From the NCBI GenBank assembly GCA_024138015.1, contig JAMXBB010000011.1, positions 40,708,730-40,772,729 of the forward strand: 64,000 nt of DNA. Direction: 5' to 3'. Below the pieces are notes generated by a model. It was not told the origin of the DNA and did not search any database. It was given only the letters and a program-made list of their open reading frames with translations. The position numbers were made by a program, and so were the translations under genes. The DNA comes from Lumnitzera littorea. Lineage: Eukaryota > Streptophyta > Magnoliopsida > Myrtales > Combretaceae. Within the stretch, counting starts at the first letter, position 1, and every line of letters starts with the position of its first letter. Of the stretch, positions 24,047 through 34,288 are shown piece by piece.

Positions 24047-24164
24047 GCCACAAAGATAAAAGAGATATCGTTTTTACCTCGAGATGACTCTATCCTAAGG
24101 AACACTATGACTAGCTAGTTGAAGATTTGATGACGATAAGCTTGAAACAAAGAATAGTAGTGGT
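24047..24164. other. Junction between 3' LTR and tandem array
   Basis: A unique sequence of about 120 bases replaces the expected LTR start and polypurine tract. It probably marks a deletion breakpoint. Confidence 0.4.
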
Positions 24165-26741
24165 AGCGCCCCTGTGGGCTGGCGAGAACTCTCAAGAGAA
24201 TAGTGAGAACTTGGTTGTACCCTAATGAGCTAACTAACCAAGATGGTTAAAGTGCTCCTTAAGCTGACTAAAACCTAAATTGGATGAGATAGGTAGGCGC
24301 TCATAGAGCTAGCTAAAACCTTAAAAAAATGAGAGAACTTGGTTGTACCCTAATGAGCTAACTAACCAAAGCAGTCAAAGCGCTCCTTGAGATGGCTAAG
24401 ACTTAAGAATGAGTTGAGAAAACTTGGTCGTACCCTAATGAGCTGACTAACCAAGGTGATCAAAGTGCTCCTTGAACTGGCTAAAACCCTAAAAATGATG
24501 AGATGGGTAAGTACTCATAGAGCTGGCTAAAACCTAAAGATAAGAAAACTTGATCGTGCCTTAATAAGCTAACTAACCAAGGTAAGCAAAGTACTCCTTA
24601 AGTTGGCTAAGACTTAAGAATGAGTTGAGAAAACTTGGTCATGCCATAATAAGTTGATAACTAAGACGATCAAAAGTACTCCTTAAGCTGGCTAAGACCC
24701 TAAAAATGATAGGATGGGTAAGCGCTCTTAAAGCTGGCTAAAACTTAAAGATAAGAAAACTTGGTTGTACTATAATGAGCTGATTAACCAAGGCAGGTGA
24801 AGTGCTCCTTAAGCTAGCTAAGACCCTAAGATGAATTGAGAAAGTTTGGTCATGCTGTAATGAGTTGACTAATCAAGGCGGTCAAAGCGCTCCTTGAGCT
24901 AGCTAAGACCCAAAGATAAGAAAACTTGGTCGTTATCTTAATGAGCTAACTAACTAAGTCAGGTAAGGTGCTCCTTGAGTTGGCTAAGGCCCTAAAGATA
25001 AGAAAACTTGGTCATACCCTAATGAGCTGACTAACTAAGGTAGTTGAAGTGCTCCTTAAGTTGGCTAATACCTAAACTGGATGAGATGGGTAAGTGCTCC
25101 TAAAGTTGGCTAAAACCCTAAAGAATGAGAAAAACTTAGTCGTGCCTTGATGAGCTAACTAACCAAAGCGATCAAAGTGCTCCTCGAGCTGGCTAAGACC
25201 TAAAGATAAGAAAACTTGGTCGTGCCCTAATAAGTTGACTAACTAAGACAATCAAAGCGTTTCTTGAGCTAACTAAGACCTAAAGATAAGAAAACTTGGT
25301 CATACCGTAATGAGCTTACTAACCAAGGCGGGCGAAGGGCTCCTTGAGCTGGCTAAGCGCTCCTTGAGCTGGCTAACCACTTAAACTAGATGAGACGGGT
25401 AAGCGCTCCTTGAGCTGGCTAACCACTTAAACAGGATAAGATGGGTAAGTGCTCCTAGAGCTAGCTAAAACCCTAAAGAATGAGAAAAACTTGGTCATGT
25501 CTTGATGAGTTAACTAATTGAGGCGGTCAAAGCGCTCCTTGAACTAACTAAGACCTAAAGATAAGAAAACTTGGTCATGCCCTAATGAGCTAATTAACCA
25601 AGGCGGTCAAAGCGCTCTTTGAGCTGGCTAAGACCTAAAGATAAGAAAACTTGGTTATGCCCTAATGAGCTGACTAACTAAGGCGGGTGAAGTGCTCCTT
25701 AAGTCGGCTAAGGCCCTAAGATGAATTGAGAAAGCTTAGTCGTGCCTAAATATGCTGACTAACCAAGGCAGGTAAAGCACTCCTTAAGCTAGCTAATGCC
25801 CTAAGATGAATTGAGAAAGCTTAGTCGTGCCTTAATATGCTGATTAACCAAGGTAGGTAAAGCATTCCTTAAGCTGGCTAATGCCTTAAAATTAATGAGA
25901 TAGGTAAGCGCTCCTAGAGTTAGCTAAAACCCTAAATATAAGAAATATTTAGTCATGCCCCTATGGACTAACTAACCAAGGTAGGCAAAGCGCTTCTTAA
26001 GCTGGTTGAAACCCTAAACTAAATGGTATGGGTAAGTGCTCCTAGAACTAGCTAAAACCCTAAAAATGAGAAAAACTTAGTTGTGCCCCTATAAGGCCAT
26101 AAAATGAATTAAGAAAGCTTAATCGTACCCTAATGAGCTAACTAACCAAGGCGATCAAAGTGCTCCTTGAGTTGGTTAAGACCTAAAGATAAGAAAACTT
26201 AGTCGTACCCTAATGAGCTGACTAACCAAGGTGATCAAAGCGCTCCTTGAGCTGGCTAAGACCCTAAACTGGATAAGATGGGTAAGCGCTCCTAGAGCTA
26301 GCTAAGACCCTAAAAGAATGAGAAAACTTGGTCGTACCCAAATGAGCTAACTAACCAAGGTGGTCAAAGTGCTTCTTAAGCTGGCTAAAACCTAAAGATA
26401 AGAAAACTTGGTCTTGCCCTAATGAGCTAACTAACTAAGGTGATCGAAGCACTCCTTAAGCTTCTTAAAGATAAGAAAACTTAGTCATGCCTTAATTAGC
26501 TTACTAACCAAGGCAGTTGAAGCGCTCCTTGAACTAGCTAAGACTTAAAAATAAGAAACTTGGTCATGCCCTAATGAGCTGACTAACCAAAGTGGTCGAA
26601 GTGCTCCTTAAGTTGGCTAAGACTTAAAGATAAGAAAACTTGGTCGTGCTCTAATGAGCTAACTAACCAAGTCAGTCAAAGCGCTCCTTGAGTTGGCTGA
26701 GACCTAAAGATAGGAAAACTTGGTATGTGCCCTAATGAGCT
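24165..26741. repeat. Tandem array of an ~80-bp bipartite repeat, part 1
   Basis: About 30 degenerate copies. A typical unit has two half-units sharing a GAGCTG(A/G)CTAA core: one continues into CCAAGGCGGTCAAAGCGCTC, the other into GACCTAAAGATAAGAAAACTTGG. Cores are spaced about 34 and 46 bases apart. This part also contains a variant segment with GATGAGATGGGTAAGCGCTCC, which I do not see in part 2, and a local expansion of it near 25340-25450. Some monomers are lengthened to about 86-90 bases (AAGATGAATTGAGAAAGC form). No open frame runs through it. At 26741 it is cut by an inserted LTR and resumes at 29200. Confidence 0.93.
26737..26741. repeat. Target site duplication of the inserted LTR, left copy (GAGCT)
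   Basis: GAGCT precedes the LTR start at 26742 and is repeated at 29200-29204. Removing the LTR and one copy restores CTAATGAGCTGACTAAC, the normal repeat sequence. Confidence 0.92.
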
Positions 26742-29199
26742 TGTAGATACCTAATTTTTGCCTCTCTATAGTCCTAATTTTTATTTTTACAAAAAGGGTC
26801 CTAATTCAAAAATAAAAATAACAAAAAAATTAATAAAAGATAAAAATAATAAAAAATTAACAAATGATGAAAATACTAAAAAAATAAGAAAAGAAAAAAA
26901 TTATTATAAAAAGTTTTGTAGATTTTTAGGAAGAAACTTATATTAAGAACAAATAGTTTTAGTTTTAGTTTTACTTTTAGTTTAGCTTAGTTCAAAAAAT
27001 TATTTTAGGGAATCGGGTAGTTTTAGTATAATTTAATTGTACTGAATGTCAAGGCGCAGGCCAACGGCCTAACGAATAAGTATTGAAATATTTGGATTGG
27101 ATTTAATTTGAGGTCTTAGGTTCAAGTCTCAACGGACACCTATGTCTTTATTTCTCTATCTTTGCAAAAGCGAGATGAAAATGGGTTTCATATCTAATTA
27201 AATCATTTAAATTTAGTTTGATCTTATTAAATTAGATTTAAATTAATTTGGGTCTAGTTTAATCGTTATTGAATCATATACAATAGATATAACTAGGTAT
27301 GATTTGATTTAGACCTTAAAAAACACACATACACGTGCATATAAAAGAAGGGACACGGCAAGGAAAAAAGAAAAGGACAAAAAAGCCTCCATCAATAGCA
27401 AAATAACGAACGCAATCACCGAAAGCCTACTGACAACACTCCATCCACGAATACAGCAACACTCGCTGTCTTCTTTAAACTGTTGCTGCACTGCTAATAC
27501 CAAACTTCCCTCTTTGCGGACACGAGTAGCAAACAGCCTTCTCCTGACCAAGGATACCCCAACTTTAGCAACACAGCAATTCATGCCGCACTTCCCTCAC
27601 CGCTGACCCCCACACACGAGCCATACTTTACTGCAACAATCGCTAAACCCATTAACAGCCATCTTTCCCATGGCAATTGCAACAGCAGTGACCACAACAC
27701 TAGAATTAGTTCCCACGGTTGTAATCACAGTCTATGCCTCACAATATACACACGACTACACCTAATCTTCAACATACACTGCTGCAACATATTCGGCTAA
27801 CAACTCCATTGCAGCACGCTACTAAGCAACCATATGCCCTGTACAACAATCGCCTTACTACTTCGTCCACAAATCGTAACTCTACAACAGCAATGTCCGA
27901 ATCACATCCTTAACAGCACGTCGTTACTTTCTTCATTGATCACCACAGCATAAAAGCTTCCGACGCACAATACCAATCAACAAGCCCACCACACCTTTAC
28001 ACCAACTTCGATCAGTGCCTCATCAGACAGCAACAACTAAATCAAATCCTTCATCTAGTAGTTTTCTTCACCGCGTGATGGTTGCTTCCAACAATACAGT
28101 GCCTGACTCCATATAAGCCGCAACTACGCCAGTAGCCATAAGCAACAGCAACTCCATTATACGCCGGCCATCGTCCTTCACCACGTAATCAAGAAGTTTA
28201 GGTCCGTTTCTTTACATTTTCGAAATTGTTTGTTTAGTTGTTTATTTATTATTGTTATATTATTATTATTTAGATCTTTAGTTATTGAATATAATATATA
28301 CGAATATGAACATATTAGTTTTAGGAGATTTTATTCTTAGTCTTTTATATATAGATAATTGTTTAATAATAATAATATATGTATATGTATATATTAATTT
28401 AGGTATTCTTCTTTTAACATTAGTTTTCTTGATTAGATAAATTAAGCATTGATTTAAGTGAATGTATATTTTATTTTAGTTTTGGAGTTGTTAGGATTGG
28501 TTATTTTTATTAGGATTTGATAAGGATTTGTCATATAGAAAGTTGTTTTTTTAAAATGAAAGTTAATAAAAAATCCTTTTTAACAAATTTTAGGACTTTT
28601 AGTGAATTTTTTATAAAACAATAATATTCAAGAGTTAGGACCCCTTTAGATTTTTTTTTAAAAAACCGAATCAATTAAAATGTAAACTCGACCGGTTTTT
28701 TTTTTTAAATCAATCAACATACTAAGATTTTCTAAAAGAACTACGATCGTTAAATCCCAACTAGTAGGTACATAGGCACTTTCGGAGTGACAATAAAATA
28801 TATAGAAACTTAGGTTCTTTTTCTTTTGATTTTATTTATTTATTTATTTATTTTAAATATTATAATTAGAAGGATAATCCTAATTTCGGTAAATAGATAG
28901 TGTTACCCGTTAAGGGTTTAATAGGTTAGCCTCCGAATTCGGAACCCTCTGGTTTTTCATTCAAAATTGAAATCAAAGACTGGCAGTCAAATCGTAATCA
29001 ATCCACCCAATTGGTTACGGTTTCTTTTTCTTTTCCCGACTTCGGTTGGGTGGCAACTACAAAAATTATTTTCAATAAAAAACTGGAATTTCTCAATTTC
29101 TTTAGTCGAGCATTAATATTAAATAGGTTAAGGTTTAGTATTAATCAAAAATGGGGAAATCAATTTTAAATAAAAGAAATTGAAAAATTAGACTCGACA
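26742..29199 (+). mobile_element. Solo LTR (2.46 kb) inserted into the tandem array
   Basis: It starts TGTAGATACCTAATTTTTGCC-like at 26742 (first ten bases TGTAGATACC) and ends GACTCGACA at 29199, with 5-bp duplications GAGCT on each side. It belongs to the same LTR group as 21651-24046 and 34289-36786 but lies on the opposite strand and is clearly more diverged from them than they are from each other. It has a TATA box at 27340-27347. No gag, pol or second LTR accompanies it, so it looks like the remnant of a full element lost by LTR-LTR recombination. Confidence 0.9.
27340..27347 (+). promoter_or_regulatory. LTR TATA box
   Basis: TATAAAAG on the plus strand about 600 bases into the LTR, matching the TATA position of the other LTRs of this group. 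Confidence 0.65.
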
Positions 29200-30690
29200 G
29201 AGCTGACTAACTAAAGCGGTAAAAGTGCTCCTTGAGATGGCTGAGACCTAAAGATAAGAAAACTTGATTGTGCCTTGATAAGCTAACTAACCAAGGCAAT
29301 CAGAGTACTGCTTGAGCTAGCTGAGATCTAAAGACAAGAAAACTTGGTCATACCCTAATAAGCTGACTAACCAAGGCAGTCAAAGCTCTCCTTAAGCTGG
29401 CTAAGACCTAAAGATAAGAAAACTTGGCCGTGCCCTAATGAGTTGACTAACCAAGGCAAAGCGCTCCTTGAGTTGGCTAAGACCTAAAGATAGGAAAAGT
29501 TGGTGGTACCCTAATGAGTTGACTAACCAAGGTTGTCAAAGCGCTCCTTGAGCTGGCTAAGACCTAAGGATGAGTTGAGAAAGCTTGGTCGTACCTTAAT
29601 GAGCTAACTAACCAAGGGGGTCAAAGCACTCCTCAAGCTGGCTGAGACCTAAAGATAGGAAAACTTAGTTGTGCCCTAATGAGCTAACTAACTAAGACAG
29701 TCAAAGCACTCCTTGAGCTGGCTAAGACTTAAAGATAAGAAAACTTGGTCGTGCCTTAATGAACTGACTAACCAAGGTGGTCAAAGCGCTCGTTAAGTTG
29801 GCTAAGACCTAAAGATAAGAAAGCTTAGTTGTACCCTAATGAGCTAACTAACTAAGACGGTCAAAGCGCTCCTTGAGCTAGCTAAGACCTAAGAATGAGC
29901 TAAGAAAGCTTGGTCATGGCCTAATGAGCTAACTAACCAAGGCAGTCAAAGTGCTCCTTGAGCTAGTTGAGACTTAAAGATAAGAAAACTTAACCGTGTC
30001 CTAATAAGCTGACTAACCAAGGCAGTCAACGTACTCCTTAAGCTAGCTAAAACCTAAAGATAAGAAAACTTGGCCGTGCGTTAATGAGCTGACTAACTAA
30101 GGTAGTCAAAGTGCTCCTTAAGCTGGTTGAGACCTAAAGATAGGAAAACTTGGTCATGCCCTGATGAGCTGACTACTCAAAGCGTTTACTCAAAGCGGTC
30201 AAAGCGTTCCTTAAGCTAGCTAAGACCTAAAGATAAGAAACTTGGTCCTACCCTAATGAGCTGACTAACCAAGGTGGTCGTAGCACTCCTTGAGCTAGCT
30301 AAGACTTAAAGATAAGAAAACTTGGTCGTACTCTAATGAGCTGACTAACCAAGGTAAACAAAACGCTCCTTGAGTTGACTAAGACCTAAAGATCGGAAAA
30401 CTTGGTCGTACCCTAATGAGCTGACTAGCCAAGGCTATCGAAGTGCTCCTTAAGCTGGCTAAGACTTAAGGATGAGTTGAGAAAGCTTGGTCATGCCCTA
30501 ATGAGTTGACTAACCAAAGCAGTCAAAGCGCTCCTCAAGCTAGCTGAGACCTAAAGATAGGAAAACTTGGTCATATCTTAATGAGCTGACTAACCAAGGC
30601 GGTCAAAGCGCTCTTTGAGCTGGCTAAGACTTAAAGATAAGAAAACTTGGTCAAGATAGCGCTCCATGAGTTGGCTAAATCCTTAAAAGC
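29200..30690. repeat. Tandem array of the ~80-bp repeat, part 2
   Basis: About 18 further copies of the repeat seen at 24165-26741, starting with the duplicated GAGCT. Distances between AAGATAAGAAAACTT starts are commonly 80 (for example 29652, 29732, 29812). Some copies have the AAGGATGAGTTGAGAAAGC insertion form, and one shortened copy of 76 bases lies at 29411-29486. Copies become irregular near 30650 and end by about 30690. Confidence 0.93.
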
Positions 30691-31593
30691 GAACGAATAA
30701 AGGGTAAGCACCCTACAAACTCGCTAAAACACTATATGATAACTAAAAGTAAAACCGAGGAACTTGACCAACAACTCTTGACTTGAGAAATTTACAATCG
30801 AGGAATTTGGTGAACACTATTTATGAATAAAATAGGCATCCGAGATAAGGTTCTTTATTTTGAAAAAAGATTAATGGACATAAAAAAAAAAAAAAACTAC
30901 ATCATGGAGAATGACTTAGTTAATAGACGACATGAACTGAAGATTCAGCTATTAGGGCCGAGATGGATTGAAAAAATTTGTAACAAGTCTTTACTTTCTC
31001 TCCCTCTTTTCCTTTCTTCTTTTGTTTCTCCTCTTTTTTTTTTCTTTTTTCTCTTTTCTTGAAAGTCTGCTAAGGGATACAAATCCTTATTTAAAAAGCA
31101 AATGCTATAACCATGTAAGGTATATCATATCTACCCCGGTTTCTATCCCTGACACTAAGCTTCTTGAATAAGCCTTAAGATTTTGAACGTTCATTTCCTA
31201 AGGAAAAGGTAACTTACGATTAGTCTAGTCAAAGAGGACTTCCTTGTATACTTTCGATCTAGATTTCACTTTTAACTGCTATTCAAAAAATTACAGTCTA
31301 ATTTGCAAGTGATATGTCTTGATCTTTCTGTTAGGTCTTTTTAGGTTTAGCATTGTGAATCAGGCCTTCGGTCAAATGGTTTCAAAAGGGATCAATGAGA
31401 GGGCCTATTTTAAAAGGAGTACTTTGATCCAACCCGAGTGTACAAGTTAAGAACCCTTAAGAATGAACTAGATTTCTATTTACCCTAGTTTCAAAAATAA
31501 TTTTTATTTTAAATAAATTATTCTTCAAAATTAGAAGAGCTTTGAGTAAGGAGGTATCGTGAATGGGTAAGTCTTGTGTTTAAGATTTAGGTG

Positions 31594-31819
31594 GACTTAA
31601 AGTGTGATTCTGAAATGAACATGGGGTTTTTGGTTTGTGGTTAAGAATGTGATTCTGAAATGAATATGGGGTTTTGTGTTCGTGGTTAAGAATGTGGTTT
31701 TGAATTAAATATGGGGTTTTGTGTTTGTGGTTAAGAATGTGGTTTTGAATTAAATATGGGGTTTTGTGTTTGTGGTTGAGAGTGTGAAACTGTGATATGG
31801 GGTTGTGTTTTTGGTTAGG
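31594..31819. repeat. 45-bp minisatellite, five copies
   Basis: Units start at about 31594, 31639, 31684, 31729 and 31774, with GGTTAAGAATGTG at the start and ATGGGGTTTTGTG in the middle. Units 3 and 4 are identical and the outer ones are diverged. Because 45 is a multiple of three, the minus strand stays open as a 15-residue repeat; I do not take this as a gene. Confidence 0.93.
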
Positions 31820-31907
31820 CATATGATCCTTGTATTTTTGAAGAAACTTAGGCTTTTGGGCTTTCTTTGGTTGGAGCTTTTCTCAAACCTGATGTTTAGG
31901 CATTTCT

Positions 31908-32020
31908 TCATTTTTCTTTCTTTTGGGTTTTTTCTTTCCTTTTCTTTTTCCTTTTTCTTCTTTCTTCCCTTTTTTTTCTCTCTTTCTTCCTCTCTTTTTT
32001 TCTTTTTTCCTTTTTCTCAA
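31908..32020. repeat. Pyrimidine-rich tract
   Basis: Nearly pure C/T on the plus strand, so purine-rich on the element's sense strand. A shorter tract of the same kind is at 30993-31060. Confidence 0.8.
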
Positions 32021-34268
32021 TTTACCCCATTATTTCTTGTTTTTTTCACCCTAAAAGTAATTATCGCTTTTGTTGAGTCTTTGTTAATAGACAACTCAAT
32101 ACCCTAAATCCATGGGTTTCAAGTGTATGGGCTCAGATAAGATATGTATGGTTTTTGAGGTATTTAGAAAGGTGTTAGCTTTGGAACAATTTATCAAAGA
32201 CAAAAGTTATCCTTGAATTGTTATTAGTAAGGTAAGCACAAGTTAGTTTTATCCTTTTCTCCTAATCAATGACCCTAACCTCTGAATTACCTTACCGTGG
32301 GGTAGTTCTTGATAAGGTTTACATTTGAAAGGACTCTAAATCAATTTAATGGGGTTAATCAAGGATAATTGTGTTTGGGATTTGAAAATGAATGCCTAAC
32401 TTCAGTTTAGTCTGTGTATCAAATTCAAAATAGACCTCCTTTAAGGAATGAGTCCAAAATATCCTCACTATAACGTCTCTCATCTCTCAAGAGTTTAAGG
32501 GTTAGTGTATAAGATATAGCTCGCCTCTTTTCATTCTAAACTTTTTAAAAATAAGTTACTAATTCCTTATGCAAGGATTGGATTGACCATGCTTCCATGC
32601 CCTAGTTATGAAACAATAACCTTCACTCAATTTAAGCTCAAAATGGTATTTCAAATACTGAATACCACGCATCTTTCGTGTTCTTGCTTAAATTGCTCTA
32701 GACTAATAGGTTTTAATGCCCCTTAGCTTCCATATGTGATTTCGGGCCTAGTTCCTTAAAGTTTAAATGGGCCGACAATGACAACTTTTAAGGTGGAAAG
32801 GATTATGAATTGCTCCTCTTTATTTGTACCTAGAATTAAACTTAGGATAGGATTTCACAGTTCATATTTTGACTTAGTTTATTGTTGGACTTGATGGCTC
32901 AAGGGCTTTGAGTTGGTTCAACTATCTTAATGGGCTAAGGTTCTATTTTTGGTCAATTGCTTTCTCAAGCTAAGTGGATATGTTTAAGTTAGCTATTTTA
33001 ATAGGTCAAGTGATTGTGTTTGTCCCAAGGCCCATAAAGATTTGTAACCATTAGCCACTTCTTCTTTTTCCTTTTTTGAAAGAGAAAGAGGAAAAGTTAG
33101 GGCTTTTTTATTACTGAGACCGAGTAATGGAATTATTAATAGAAGATTGCTTTTCTAGAATTATATATACAAGCGTATGGAATTTATATAGAACAACATA
33201 ACTAAGGGTTTATCCACAAATGAGGAATTCCAAAGGATGAAAAATAACAACTAAACAAAGGAAATATCTATATCTTATTTATTCTAAATGAGAAAGGCTA
33301 AAAAGTTAATCTATCCAAAAGAATGAATATTTATGACTGGTAAAATACTAGGCAAAATGCTAACTACCTAAAATTATTTTCTAGGTTTGATTATTTTTGT
33401 TTTGTTTTTTTTTTATTATTATTTATTTACTCTACAAAGGTTGGGCTTAACTGATGTGGACCCAAATGAAAAATAATAGATTTAGGCCCTAATAGATGTA
33501 CTAAGGCCCGTACTAAGGTAATATTCATAGGGCTCTTCTATAAGAAGAAGATGGGCCCAATCTTGTTCCTAATAAATTCTTGCTTATTTGGACTGAAAAG
33601 TTAAAACCACCTCTAAAGTAATTTTTTAGGCCAATGAGGTAGGTGGATATGAGGCTATTCAAAAGCCCCTTAACTTGATCTATCTATACCTATTTAGAGA
33701 TATTTAGAGAAATAAAACTACAATCAAAATCTACCCTAAACATTATATGGAATTATTATAAGATATTCACAAGGAAATATTAAAACGGACAACTGCCCTT
33801 ATCCACCTAAGACTACCACATTATGGGTTTATGTAATTTTTGAGAAAAAAAATTTTCATGTATGCAACAAGTGGGTTGTAAAGGTTCATAAGTTCTACGA
33901 CCGCTGCACTTTTCAAACCAACAGTTTTGTGGTCACATCTAAATTTGAGTAGAGTAGCCTTATTGGCCTCGAAAGATGGTTGCCCCACATCATCCGAAGC
34001 TTATATAATGACCACCCTCTAAGATCCTAAGACGGCCTAGTTCTAACCATATTTATCATGCATTAATGATACAGAAAAATATGAAATAAAAATAAAAACC
34101 CCAAATTGACCCCCCTAAATAAACTGCAATAAAAAAATGTTAGTAAAAAAAAGAAATAAAATATACAAAATAACATACCTAAGTGCTCTTTTTTTATTTT
34201 TATTTTTTTGTTCTTTTGAAAAATTAATCCTATGTTCGGTAAATTCCAGTGGCTAACCCTCTAAGCAT

Positions 34269-34285
34269 CGTCACTAGAGTCACCA
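34269..34285 (-). other. Primer binding site of the 15.1-kb element
   Basis: On the minus strand, three bases after the LTR end, the sequence reads TGGTGACTCTAGTGACG, a form of the TGGCGACTCC-type site. The same spacing is found at 8386-8368. Confidence 0.65.
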
Positions 34286-34288
34286 AAC

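Larger units (their letters stand above)
30691..34268. other. Non-coding interior and leader of the 15.1-kb element
   Basis: About 3.6 kb without a recognisable domain on either strand. It contains pyrimidine-rich runs (30993-31060 and 31908-32020), a 45-bp minisatellite (31594-31819), and near the PBS a leader block (33926-33948) resembling the leader of the Ogre-like element at left. If gag or pol once lay here it is gone or unrecognisable. Confidence 0.55.

Noticed and set aside
24165..30690. CRISPR-like array
   Set aside because: Units are contiguous and degenerate with no constant repeat and unique spacers. The context is a plant LTR element.
31580..31822. Minus-strand frame with a 15-residue repeat
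   Set aside because: It is an effect of the 45-bp minisatellite, whose unit length is a multiple of three.
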